From contig CAWHVG010000005.1 of assembly GCA_963832725.1 (NCBI GenBank), positions 2,790,001 to 2,854,000 on the forward strand: DNA of 64,000 nucleotides, in the 5' to 3' direction. How positions within the stretch are numbered: position 1 is the first letter of the stretch; every line of letters starts with the position of its first letter. The notes beneath the pieces are model-generated. The model searched no databases, was not told the origin of the DNA, and worked only from the letters and a program-made list of their open reading frames with translations. The stretch comes from JAEZBP01 sp963832725. Its GTDB lineage: Bacteria; Myxococcota_A; Polyangia; Polyangiales; Sandaracinaceae. The position numbers were made by a program, and so were the translations under genes. Below are positions 1 to 7,850 of the stretch, in pieces.

Positions 1-2
1 AC

Positions 3-104
3 CTCGTCGCACAGCATGATGTGCCGACCGACATCGCGGAGTGCGTGGAGCTCCTGCGGGTCGAGCTCGACGAGACGCTCGAGGAGATCGGCGACCGGCG
101 CTGA
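3..104 (+). CDS. C-terminal end of an unidentified protein (cut by window edge)
   Basis: Reading from base 3 gives 33 residues, acidic and helical in character (ending ELDETLEEIGDRR), before a TGA at 102-104. The composition is that of a real helical C-terminus, unlike the Arg/Ser-rich readings of the other frames. Nothing can be said about function because the rest of the gene lies outside the window. It could instead be a chance open stretch. Confidence 0.35.
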   Translation, partial: LVAQHDVPTDIAECVELLRVELDETLEEIGDRR

Positions 105-163
105 ACGGAAACCCGACCGCCGTCTCGTGCGCGAGGCCGCCACGAGCGACGACGGCGCGGCGG

Positions 164-523
164 TTGCGCACGCTGTTCGGCTATCTTTCGATCATCAGCC
201 GGACGGGTGAGGACCCGGTTCACGAGGTCGCCACCCACCTGGGCGAGCCCCTGCAGGAGGAGATCATGGAGCTGGAGGAGATGCTCGCGCAGAAGATGCG
301 GGAGGCGGGGCGCGCGGAGGGCCGTGTCGAAGGGCGCGCGGAGGGCCGTCTCGAAGGGCGCGCGGAGGGACGGACCGCGGTCCTGCTCAAGCTGTTCCAG
401 CTGAAGTTCGGCGCGGTGTCGGACGAAGTCGAGCGTCGCGTTCGCGAGGCCACCGACGAAGAGGTCGATCGCTGGGCCGAGCGCGTCCTGACCGCCGAAT
501 CGCTCGAGGAGGTGCTGCGCTGA
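164..523 (+). pseudogene. C-terminal remnant of an Rpn/PD-(D/E)XK transposase-like nuclease
   Basis: From about base 164 one frame reads RTLFGYLSIIS, then a helical stretch, four imperfect copies of a (G/R)RAEGR-type basic-acidic repeat, and a conserved tail (LLKLFQLKFG through ERVLTAESLEEVL). This is the typical C-terminus of the Rpn (recombination-promoting nuclease) family, whose members have an EGR-rich linker followed by this helical tail. The N-terminal nuclease domain of some 200 residues is absent, since the upstream sequence belongs to another open stretch. I read it as a 5'-truncated remnant. The RAEGR linker is encoded by near-identical 18-bp repeats, which may expand and contract. 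Confidence 0.6.
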
Positions 524-644
524 GGGCCCCCTGACGGAAGAGCGGAGGCGCCGACCAATGACCCGACCGGCGTTGGCTCGATCGGTCGTCGTGTCGGGAC
601 CGCGCTGCCGACTCGGGCATGCGCGGGAAGTGCGAAACCGGTTG

Positions 645-929
645 CTACGGCCCCGCCGAGCCCGCGCGCTCCCAGGCTTCTTCGAAGGTCGCGGCCGAGA
701 TCTCGAACTCGGCGAGCTCGTTCAGGTCCAGCGGTTGATCCGCGAGCCCGCCGTACTCGTCCTGCCACCTGGCCTCGTCGTAGCGGAGCATGGGTCCCTC
801 GTCGTAGTCCTGACCTGCCTCGAGACGTTCCCGTCCTCGTCGAGCTCGAGGAACCACCACGATGGGGCCCCAGCCCGCGTGCTCATCCGCGCGGGGCTCG
901 TCCCATCGTCGCTTGAAGTGTCTGACCAT
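645..929 (-). CDS. Small conserved protein with internal double frameshift
   Basis: The 94-residue reading starts MVRHFKRRWDEPR and ends with a helical segment (FEISAATFEEAWERAG). Residues about 22-40 of this frame are Arg-rich and unconvincing, while the neighbouring frame over the same bases reads SWWFLELDEDGNVSRQV, which fits a continuous protein. The natural product is therefore probably N-terminus plus that alternative segment plus C-terminus, implying two compensating indels near 805-870. I recognise the overall pattern (an FKRRWDE start, a Trp-rich strand, then YDxGPxLRYD) as a small family of unknown function found in actinobacteria and myxobacteria. No catalytic motif is visible. Confidence 0.6.
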   Translation of the reverse strand: MVRHFKRRWDEPRADEHAGWGPIVVVPRARRGRERLEAGQDYDEGPMLRYDEARWQDEYGGLADQPLDLNELAEFEISAATFEEAWERAGSAGP

Positions 930-997
930 CCCCGTTCCGCTTCCGCCTGCAAACGAGCAACGATACCGTACATCGCCGCCAGGCGACGGGACCGGCC

Positions 998-1267
998 GTG
1001 ACCATCTGGCACTTCAAGGGCGAGAAGATCTCGGAGGAGGGCCGCGAGGCGCGGTACCGCTTCTACCCCGACCACGTCATGGCGCCCGACGTGACGGGTG
1101 AGCTCACCGTGAACGTCGACACGTGGGAGTACGAGATCGTCCGCCCGGCACGGGCCGAGGAGATGGGCTTGGTTTCGACGGACGGGTACTGCGTGTCTGC
1201 GCTCGTCCACAAGCTCGAGAAGGCCGGCCCCGAGGAACTGCCGGCCGAGGTCTATTTCATCGCGTGA
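998..1267 (+). CDS. Hypothetical protein, 89 aa
   Basis: GTG start, giving MTIWHFKGEKISEEGREARY and ending in PAEVYFIA. The composition is balanced and soluble, with alternating strands and helices and no membrane segment or signal peptide. It lies head to head with the small gene on the minus strand, which begins at 929, so a shared divergent promoter in 930-997 is likely. I do not recognise the family. It may act in the same process as its divergent neighbour, but that is only positional inference. Confidence 0.55.
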   Translation: MTIWHFKGEKISEEGREARYRFYPDHVMAPDVTGELTVNVDTWEYEIVRPARAEEMGLVSTDGYCVSALVHKLEKAGPEELPAEVYFIA

Positions 1268-1797
1268 ACTGCACGCGGCCTCTTCGGAGTACGTTCGGCC
1301 GATATCGAGGCTGACCCCTCGATGCCCAATGGTCCTTGGCCTGACGCCCGCTCGACTCGGCCGATTGGGCTGCACTTGGCGCCAGCTGTCGAACGCAACG
1401 GTTACCGTCAGTCCGCCTGCGACGTGTTCGTCCTTGGCCCCATCGGTGCTGACTCCGAACACCCGTCTCCGCACGACGCGCTGCTCGAGCGCGTCTTCGG
1501 CGACGTCCGCCGCGGCGCCGCGCCGCAGCATCCTGCCGCCCCGTCTCGTCGACCGCGTCGCCCGGGCGAGCTGCTCGACAGAGGACCGCGCGGGGCGGCT
1601 GCCGGTGGCGAGCGCGATGAGCGGGCGCAGGCGTCGTAATCCGTCCGGCCTGCACCGAGCCCCGCATCCCTCGAGGCCTTCGCCCGAGGGTGAGACAGGA
1701 CCGCCAGCTGGGTGTGACGGGGCCACGGAGCGTCCGGAGGCCGGGCGGGAATCGAATGGCCCGCACCCTGCACCGGGCGGACATCGAAGGAGCACGG
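1268..1797. other. Gap of about 530 bp with no recognisable gene
   Basis: All six frames here are Arg/Ser/Pro-rich readings of GC-rich sequence and none matches a family I know. Minus-strand readings contain a stretch like AGGLTVTVAFDSWRQVQPN that could be degraded coding sequence. The last 20 bases hold the ribosome binding site of the ankyrin gene. Confidence 0.4.
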
Positions 1798-3456
1798 ATG
1801 CCCACTGCGAAGGACCTGCACAAGGCGGCGAAGACGGGTGACGTCGAGGCGGCGAGGCTGTGCCTCGACGCAGGCGTGAAGGCGAACGTGGAGCTGCGGA
1901 ATGCGACGCCCTTGCACGTCGCCGCCGCGAACCGCCGGGTCGAGCTCATCGAGTTCCTGATCGAACGGGGCGCGAAGCCCGACGGGAAGATCCTCGACGG
2001 CACCGCGCTCCACGACGCGGCGCGCAAGGGCAAGACCGACGCCGTGCTCGCGCTCCTCGATGCAGGCGCGGACATCGAGGCGCAGGACTACAACGGCGCG
2101 ACCGCGCTCGAGCTGGCCGCCAGCTACGAGAAGGTGAAGACGATCGAGGTGCTGGTCCGCAGGGGGGCCAACCTCGCGCACTTGCACAGCCGAAGCCCGC
2201 TCTACGGGGCCATCGCGGTCGCGAAGACGACCAAGGCGCTCGCCGCGCTCTTGAAGGCCGGCGCGGATCCGAACTCGGTCGTGACCGGGCACAGCAAGGA
2301 GCGCCCGCTCCACCTCGCGACCCGAGACGCGAAGAAGGACGCGGTGAGAGTGCTGCTCGATGCGGGCGCGGACCCGCGGCTCCCCGACGGCGAGGGCCGG
2401 ACTGCCTTCGACGTCGCGAAGGAGGGCCCGCAGGCAGAGCAGCAGGAGATCCTCGCGATGCTGGAAGCGGGCCCGAGCGCACCCGCGGCGGCGCCCCGAA
2501 AGAAGGGCAAGAAGGCCAAGAAGGGCAAGAAGGGCAAGAAGGGCAAGAAGGGCAAGCTGAAGCACAAGACGGACGTGCGCGGCTTCGCGGCCAGCGCCTC
2601 GCACGTGGCGTGCGGGTGCCGGGACGAGACGGTGTGGCTCTGGGACCTCGCGACGGGTGAGGTGGTCGTCAAGGTGAAGGTGCCTTGGCAGGTCCCAGCC
2701 CTCACGTTCTCTCCCGGCGGGGAACGGCTGCTGGGCACGAGCGACCGGGGAGAGATCGCCCTGATCGCGGTTCCGTCGGGGGAGGTGCTCGCCACCGCCT
2801 CGATCGGAGGCACCGCGTCTCCGCTCTTCGTCGACGGAGAGCCCGCGGTCGTGTGGAACGCCGACGGCCAGTGGAAGCTCACAGTGCTGGACGCCGCGAG
2901 CCTCGATGCGAAGCGCACCATCGACGTCCCGGGCCGTCTCGTCGGCGCGCGCGGCGACCGGCTCGCGCTGAGCACGCGGGAGAACCTGTTCGTCTTCGAC
3001 GTCTCGCGTGGTGAGATTGTGCAGACAATCGAGCACCCAGGCGCGTCGACCGCCGCGTTCTCGGAAGACGGCGCGGAGCTCGTGCACGACTCCGGCCGCG
3101 GCCTGCACGTGCGCACCGTCGCCGACGGCGCGCGGCGCCTCGGGGAGCCCCGAGTCCTCGCTCAGCCGCGATACGGCGAGCCCGCGGCGAGCGAACGCGT
3201 ACAGCGGAGAAAGAGCGTCGGGCTCATCGCCTCCAGCCGCTCCCGAATCTGCTCGAGCACGGTCGCGGCCGACTCCCATCGCTCCGCCTCGCCGAGGGCC
3301 AAGACCCGGAGCGCGTCGATCTCCGTCCGCACGCCGACGATGGTTGGCGTCTTCCGCGGAAACGAAGCGAGCCGGCGCTCGGCGTCGTCGAGGAGCGCGA
3401 GCGCCGAGATCGGATACCCGTCTTCGAGCGCGATCCACCCCCGCGCCCAATCGTAG
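1798..3456 (+). CDS. Ankyrin-repeat protein with Lys-Gly linker and truncated WD40 domain
   Basis: The ATG at 1798 is preceded by GAAGGAG at a good distance. Residues 1-220 form about six ankyrin repeats (ATPLHVAAANRRVELIEFL, TALHDAARKGKTDAVLALL, RPLHLATRDAKKDAVRVLL). A linker of GKK triplets follows at about 2500-2560, then WD40-like blades (DETVWLWDLATGEVV) to about 3150. Ankyrin and WD40 units mediate protein-protein contacts, so a scaffold role is likely. Only about four blades are present instead of seven, and from 3162 to 3456 the frame runs antisense through a well-formed gene on the other strand. The last 100 residues are therefore probably not native, and the gene looks 3'-truncated or frameshifted. 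Confidence 0.75.
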   Translation: MPTAKDLHKAAKTGDVEAARLCLDAGVKANVELRNATPLHVAAANRRVELIEFLIERGAKPDGKILDGTALHDAARKGKTDAVLALLDAGADIEAQDYNGATALELAASYEKVKTIEVLVRRGANLAHLHSRSPLYGAIAVAKTTKALAALLKAGADPNSVVTGHSKERPLHLATRDAKKDAVRVLLDAGADPRLPDGEGRTAFDVAKEGPQAEQQEILAMLEAGPSAPAAAPRKKGKKAKKGKKGKKGKKGKLKHKTDVRGFAASASHVACGCRDETVWLWDLATGEVVVKVKVPWQVPALTFSPGGERLLGTSDRGEIALIAVPSGEVLATASIGGTASPLFVDGEPAVVWNADGQWKLTVLDAASLDAKRTIDVPGRLVGARGDRLALSTRENLFVFDVSRGEIVQTIEHPGASTAAFSEDGAELVHDSGRGLHVRTVADGARRLGEPRVLAQPRYGEPAASERVQRRKSVGLIASSRSRICSSTVAADSHRSASPRAKTRSASISVRTPTMVGVFRGNEASRRSASSRSASAEIGYPSSSAIHPRAQS

Positions 3457-4298
3457 AAAGCTCGCGCCAGCTCGACGAGCTTCCCGGGATCGACCTCCCG
3501 AAGGAGAGCGCTGCTCTCCTCGCAGTCCCCGCGATGTCGGACGAGCGCCATCGCCAGGTCGATCCGCGCATTGAGCGACTCGGGATCGACCCTCAGCGCA
3601 TTTCGCAGGCAGCGGATCACGTCATCGGTTTGCCCGGCCGCCGAGTAGACCCCCGCTCGCCTGGCGTGACGCATGGTGGCGGGCATCACGGGGTCGGCGT
3701 CCCATCGGTCGAGCACGCGTAGCCCTTCCGCGAGCCGTCCCCGACCGGCCAGCGACGTCGCCAGGCTCACGTCGGCTTCGAACCTGATCAGACGCTTTCC
3801 GCCGCTGAAGTTCATGAACTTCAGAATGCGAGCGAGCGCGGCCACCTCGACCCATCGCTTCCACATCCGCGCCCGCAGCATCTGTGTGAACACGGCGAGC
3901 GAGAGAAGAGCGAAGAGCCACACGAGGAGGAAGATCGCCGCCTCAGCGCCACCGTCGCGATCGACGTCGAGCAGGATGAGGCCGGAGACCAAGCCGGGGA
4001 GGATACAGGCGCGAAGCGCGGCCTCGGCCAAGTGGACCCGCCGCGTGGTCATCACGGCGATCCCTCCCGTGACCGCGAACTGCAAGAGCGTGCCCATCAC
4101 GCGCGTCGGCCGCGGAGGTGGCCGGAACAAACCATCGAGCCGACCGTCCGACCACACCTTCACGTCCGTGTAGCCCTCGTCGAGCAGCGTCTTCCGGGCC
4201 TCATCGACCGAGTGCGCGAAAACCTCCACGTCGACGGCGCGACCGTCGACGCGCACGGCCGTGCAAGCGACTTTCCAGCGCCGTCCGTCCGCTGCCAC
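3162..4298 (-). CDS. Membrane protein with C-terminal TPR-like helices
   Basis: About 378 residues from the GTG at 4298, chosen because GGGGGAG sits 9 bases upstream; longer readings begin with Arg/Ser-rich sequence. The N-terminus (WKVACTAVRVDGRAVDVEVF, then DEARKTLLDEGYTDVKVW) is a small alpha-beta domain. Two hydrophobic segments follow (RACILPGLVSGLILLDV and AAIFLLVWLFALLSLAVF), then tetratricopeptide-like helical pairs (HARRAGVYSAAGQTDDVIRCL, RIDLAMALVRHRGDCEESSAL). The architecture suggests an inner-membrane protein with a soluble helical-repeat domain. No enzymatic motif is visible. It is convergent with the ankyrin/WD40 gene and overlaps that gene's extended frame. Confidence 0.7.
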   Translation of the reverse strand: MAADGRRWKVACTAVRVDGRAVDVEVFAHSVDEARKTLLDEGYTDVKVWSDGRLDGLFRPPPRPTRVMGTLLQFAVTGGIAVMTTRRVHLAEAALRACILPGLVSGLILLDVDRDGGAEAAIFLLVWLFALLSLAVFTQMLRARMWKRWVEVAALARILKFMNFSGGKRLIRFEADVSLATSLAGRGRLAEGLRVLDRWDADPVMPATMRHARRAGVYSAAGQTDDVIRCLRNALRVDPESLNARIDLAMALVRHRGDCEESSALLREVDPGKLVELARAFYDWARGWIALEDGYPISALALLDDAERRLASFPRKTPTIVGVRTEIDALRVLALGEAERWESAATVLEQIRERLEAMSPTLFLRCTRSLAAGSPYRG

Positions 4299-4581
4299 AG
4301 CGTTATTCTCCCCCACGACAGAAATGTGCGCGGCGAACTGCCGCTGCGTCAAGCCCGAGAGGAGGATCACTCCCGGTGCGGTCGCTCCGTCTCCGGGGCG
4401 GCGTAGCGGAGACGAGTCGTCTGCTTCGGAGTCGGACCTGACAATCGACCGGGCCTGGGTCTGCGTGCGCCGCGTATCAGACGCATGAACGAAGGCGCCT
4501 GTCACCGGGCCCGTGCGCGCCGCGGGCATGAATTCCAGGGCGACCCTGGATCTCGCCGCAATCCTCGTGCAGTCTCGCCCC

Positions 4582-5391
4582 ATGCCGAATACCACCGATA
4601 CCGCGGGCCACTCTACGTATGATCCCCAGGCCGCCGAGAGCGGATGGCGCGCGACAGCGGGCCTCCGCGCGGCCGTCGAAGATGCGCATCTACCGTCTGT
4701 CGACCTGGCCGATGTCTCTATTCTAGGACTGCACATCTCGCGAGAGCTGCTGCAGCCCGACGTTCGTTCACGCTTCGAGAGACAGGACCCGCAGTCCTTC
4801 GATCACGCGCTGCTCGACCGCATCGAGCCCGCGTCGTGGGGCCTGTGGTACGCGAACACGCGGCGGGCCTCGCTGGAGGCGACCGCGGGCGGCGGCCGCG
4901 TCAAGGGCACCACGCTCGAGCAGGCCCTCGCGACCAAGGCGCGGATGATGCGCGTGTGCGAGTACATGCTGGTCGACGACCCGAAGGCCGGCCTCGAGAT
5001 CGCCAGCATCCGCGGCGGCACGGGCCACAAGGACCTCGCGAGCGACCTCACGCGCCTGGCCGCGCTGTACGACGGGCATGCGGAGCTCCTCGCGTCCGGC
5101 GGAGGCCGCTACTACGACGCGTCCGACTCCGCCGCGGCCAAGGCGAGCGCGGGCCAAATCCTCTTCGAGCTCGGCGAGGGCCAGGCCAAGGCCCTGCAGG
5201 ACGCCAAGGACGACGCCGCGAGAGCCTTCGTGGTCCTCCAGGACGCCTACGACCGGATCCGGCGCTGGGCCGCGGCCATCTGGAACGACGACGACCGCCT
5301 CCCCTCCCTCTTCAGCGTCCGCCCGAGCGGCCGCGGGCAGAGCAAGCCGGCCAAGACCGACGCCAAGCCGACCACCCCCGAGACCGCCTGA
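4582..5391 (+). CDS. Hypothetical protein, 269 aa
   Basis: Start taken at the ATG at 4582 (MPNTTDTAGHSTYDPQAAES). The protein is soluble and mainly helical, with a conserved-looking core (ALATKARMMRVCEYMLVDDP, DLASDLTRLAALYDGHAELL, FVVLQDAYDRIRRW) and a low-complexity Lys/Pro/Thr tail. No signal peptide, membrane segment or catalytic signature was found and I do not recognise the family. It is divergent from the TPR-like gene, with about 280 bp between the starts, and is followed immediately by the 41-bp tandem repeat. Confidence 0.65.
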   Translation: MPNTTDTAGHSTYDPQAAESGWRATAGLRAAVEDAHLPSVDLADVSILGLHISRELLQPDVRSRFERQDPQSFDHALLDRIEPASWGLWYANTRRASLEATAGGGRVKGTTLEQALATKARMMRVCEYMLVDDPKAGLEIASIRGGTGHKDLASDLTRLAALYDGHAELLASGGGRYYDASDSAAAKASAGQILFELGEGQAKALQDAKDDAARAFVVLQDAYDRIRRWAAAIWNDDDRLPSLFSVRPSGRGQSKPAKTDAKPTTPETA

Positions 5392-5417
5392 GCGGCCACG
5401 AGCACGCCGCCGAGAAT

Positions 5418-5663
5418 CACCTGTAGGTGGTTGTCGAGCCTCTCGACAGCCTCTTGGCCACCTAAAGGTGGTTCCCGAGGCTCTGGACAGCCGGTTCGCC
5501 ACCTAAAGGTGGTTGACGAGGCTCTGGACAGCCGGTTCGCCACCTAAAGGTGGCTCCCGAGGCTCTGGACGGCCGTCTCGCCACGTAAAGGTGGTTCCCG
5601 AGGCTCTGGACAGCCGTCTCGGCACCTAAAGGTGGCTCCCGAGGCTGCCGGCAGCCGGTTGGC
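5418..5663. repeat. Six tandem 41-bp units carrying a CCACCT-AA-AGGTGG dyad
   Basis: Units start at 5418, 5459, 5500, 5541, 5582 and 5623; a decayed seventh begins at 5664. Each contains the palindrome CCACCTAAAGGTGG at the unit junction, followed by a conserved stretch such as CCCGAGGCTCTGGACAGCC. A 41-bp period is not a multiple of 3, so this is not an in-frame peptide repeat. It fills the space between the convergent hypothetical gene and plsX and could act as a stack of terminator-like hairpins or as a protein-binding array. Confidence 0.9.
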
Positions 5664-5732
5664 CACCGGCAGCAGGCTGCAAGGCTGTCGACGCTTCCAT
5701 GAGGGGAAAGCGAGTCCACGGAGAGGCTCGGT

Positions 5733-6779
5733 TCAGGTTCGCAGCTCCGCGCCCTCGGGCTCGAGCTCGGCCAGGCCCTCGCGGATGGAGCGGACCAGCT
5801 CGCTCCGCGCGGCTCGGCTGGCCACTTTGATGGCGTTGCCGATCGCGCGCTCGGTGCTGCGGCCATGGGCTTTGATGCAGAGGTGGTCGAAGCCGAGGAT
5901 GGGAGCGCCGCCGTATTGTTCCCAGTCGGTGGCGCGGCGGAGTTTGCGGACGGCCGGCGCCAACAGACCCAAGCCGGCTTTGTAGCGGAGGCTCTTGTCG
6001 CCGGCGTAGCGGCCGAGGCGCATGACGGTGTCCGCGACGCCTTCCAGCATCTTGAGGACGATGTTGCCCGTGAAGCCGGCCGTGACGACGACGTCGGCGG
6101 TGCCCTTCGGGATGTCCATGCCTTCGATGTTGCCGATGAACTCGACGCAGTCGACGTGGGTGAGCCGCTCGTGGGCTTCGACCACGGCGCGGATGCCTTT
6201 GGTCGGTTCGGAGCCGATCGACAGGAGGGCGACGCGAGGGTTCGGGTTGCGCGAGATGCGGGCGGCGTAGGCGGAGCCCATCACGGCGAAGGCGACGAGG
6301 TCGTCGGCGCTCGGCTCGAGGGTCAGGCCGGCGTCGAGGATGAGGCTGAAGGGGTCGTCCTTCTCGCCGCGGCGGCGCTCGGTCGGGTAGACGGCGCCGA
6401 GCGCGCAGCGGGCCACCCCGGGTAGGCGCTCGAAGGTGCGCGCGCAGGCGAGGGTGACGGCGCCGGTGTTGCCAGCGCTGACCAGGACGTCGGCCTCCCC
6501 TTCGCGCACGAGCTCGGCCGCCCTCAGGACGGAGCAGTCCGGCATGGAGTCGAGCGCGTCGCCCGGTTTGTGATGCTGCTCGACGAAGCGGGGCGCGTGG
6601 GCGATGCGGATGCGCGCTCGGTCGTGCTCGTGCACGGTCAAGAGCCGCCGCAAGACGCCTTCGTCTCCCACCAGCAGGATGTCCGGCGCCCCCGCGCCGA
6701 GGCTCACCGCCGCCGCGCCGGCGACGGCCACCTTGGGACCGAGATCCGATCCCATCGCGTCCACCGCGACCGTGACCAT
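5733..6779 (-). CDS. plsX: Phosphate acyltransferase PlsX
   Basis: 348 residues, the usual PlsX length. PlsX makes acyl-phosphate from acyl-ACP and phosphate, feeding PlsY in phospholipid synthesis at the inner face of the membrane. Family signatures are intact: the start VTVAVDAMGSDLGP, the VSAGNTGA loop, SIGSEPTKG, and a C-terminal GGAPILGFDHLCIKAHGRS block. The usual partner genes rpmF and fabH are not adjacent here. The gene converges on the 41-bp repeat array. Confidence 0.95.
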   Translation of the reverse strand: MVTVAVDAMGSDLGPKVAVAGAAAVSLGAGAPDILLVGDEGVLRRLLTVHEHDRARIRIAHAPRFVEQHHKPGDALDSMPDCSVLRAAELVREGEADVLVSAGNTGAVTLACARTFERLPGVARCALGAVYPTERRRGEKDDPFSLILDAGLTLEPSADDLVAFAVMGSAYAARISRNPNPRVALLSIGSEPTKGIRAVVEAHERLTHVDCVEFIGNIEGMDIPKGTADVVVTAGFTGNIVLKMLEGVADTVMRLGRYAGDKSLRYKAGLGLLAPAVRKLRRATDWEQYGGAPILGFDHLCIKAHGRSTERAIGNAIKVASRAARSELVRSIREGLAELEPEGAELRT

Positions 6780-6814
6780 GCCCTCAGCCTACACCGGCTC
6801 GGAGGCACACCGGC

Positions 6815-6925
6815 TCACAAGAAGCGGGCGGCGATCCGGTCGAAGAAGATCACAGCCAGCGCGACCGGGATGGCCAGTCGCAGCGCGGAGCCAATCAGGT
6901 CGTCCTCGAGCGTCGGTCGCGGCGC
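6815..6925 (-). pseudogene. Duplicated C-terminal fragment of the neighbouring TVP38-family gene
   Basis: The minus strand reads DDLIGSALRLAIPVALAVIF and continues FDRIAARFL before a stop at 6815-6817. This closely matches the last 30 residues of the complete gene next door (YLIGSAIGLAIPVPLAVIF, then FDWIVARWP). No upstream part of a second gene is present, so this is the remains of a tandem duplication. It lies between plsX and the intact copy. Confidence 0.8.
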
Positions 6926-6944
6926 GCCCCCCGGGTACTACGGC

Positions 6945-7577
6945 TCACGGCCAGCGAGCGACGATCCAGTCGAAGAAGATGACGGCCAGCGGGACCGGGA
7001 TGGCCAGCCCGATCGCGGAGCCGATCAGGTAGTCCTTGAGCCGCACCTTGGTCATGGCGAGGCCGTAGTTGAGTGCCGGCGCGAGCCAGAAGATGGCGCG
7101 CAAGATCGCGACGGTGCGGATGGGACGCGCCTCCAGGCGGTCGAGCATCTTGCGCACCCAATGCCAGCGGATGCTGCCGAGGGGCTGACCGCCGATGGTG
7201 CGAATCAGCAGGAAGCTGATCAACACGCTGCCCAGCGCGCCCGTGTAGCCGGCCAGTGACCCGAGCACCTTCCCGTACGCGAACGCCGCAGCGCCGACGA
7301 AGACCATCCCCGGCACGTGCATCAGCTCTCCGAGGGTGAAGAGCGCGACGAACGCGACGAAGCCCCACGCGCCGGCCGATACCATCAGCGCGCGGATCTC
7401 GTCCACGTCGAAGCGCTCGTGCACGCCGGTCACCTTGGCGACGATCAGCGACCCGACGAAGAGCACGGCCAAGAGACCGATCCGCCAGCGCTTGGCTCGG
7501 GCCGGAGGGTCCCCGACCTCGTCGACGACGGTCTCGTGCTCCAGCTCGTCGGTCATCTCTTGCTCGGGCTCGCCCAT
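6945..7577 (-). CDS. TVP38/TMEM64 (SNARE-associated) family membrane protein
   Basis: About 210 residues from the ATG at 7577; an ATG at 7556 is also possible. After an acidic N-terminus come several hydrophobic helices (IGLLAVLFVGSLIVAKV, WGFVAFVALFTLGELMHVPG) and the family region (FVGAAAFAYGKVLGSLAGY, then AIFWLAPALNYGLAMTKV). TVP38/DedA-superfamily proteins sit in the inner membrane and are linked to lipid transport and envelope homeostasis; the substrate cannot be told from sequence. Its location next to plsX fits a membrane-lipid role. Confidence 0.85.
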   Translation of the reverse strand: MGEPEQEMTDELEHETVVDEVGDPPARAKRWRIGLLAVLFVGSLIVAKVTGVHERFDVDEIRALMVSAGAWGFVAFVALFTLGELMHVPGMVFVGAAAFAYGKVLGSLAGYTGALGSVLISFLLIRTIGGQPLGSIRWHWVRKMLDRLEARPIRTVAILRAIFWLAPALNYGLAMTKVRLKDYLIGSAIGLAIPVPLAVIFFDWIVARWP

Positions 7578-7612
7578 CTCTTCCGAAGGGTAATTCGCGC
7601 GGGTCCCCCGCG

Positions 7613-7774
7613 TCACTCGCTCGTGAGACCCGCTCGAAAGCTCAGGCCGTGACCGGGTCCGCGGCCTCTACGTGCTCGGCCGGCATCCTCTACGTGCTCG
7701 GCCAGCGCTCGGCCCGCCCCGACCGTCACGCGCTCGCCGTCACGCACGTGCTGAACGAGGTCGGCGACGTTCAT
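7613..7774 (-). CDS. Possible small protein, 53 aa
   Basis: ATG at 7774 gives MNVADLVQHVRDGERVTVGA, then an Arg-rich tail. The first 20 residues resemble antitoxin or DNA-binding N-termini in composition, but there is no clear ribosome binding site and the tail is low complexity. An imperfect direct repeat, CTCTACGTGCTCGGCC, occurs twice near 7668-7705 within it. It may be a remnant or not expressed. Confidence 0.25.
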   Translation of the reverse strand: MNVADLVQHVRDGERVTVGAGRALAEHVEDAGRARRGRGPGHGLSFRAGLTSE

Positions 7775-7850
7775 GGCGCGGAGCTTGGTCCCCGAAGGGG
7801 CGGACGTAAACCCGTTGGACGGAAACGATCCACAGGAGAGACTTCGGGTG

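Noticed and set aside
1408..3450. A 680-residue minus-strand open frame opposite the ankyrin/WD40 gene
   Set aside because: It is Arg/Ala-rich antisense of a clear ankyrin gene and contains Leu-Ala runs that mirror the GKK linker; GC-rich DNA keeps such frames open by chance.
5418..5663. 41-bp repeats as a CRISPR array
   Set aside because: The whole 41-bp unit is conserved, including what would be the spacer, and no cas genes are near.
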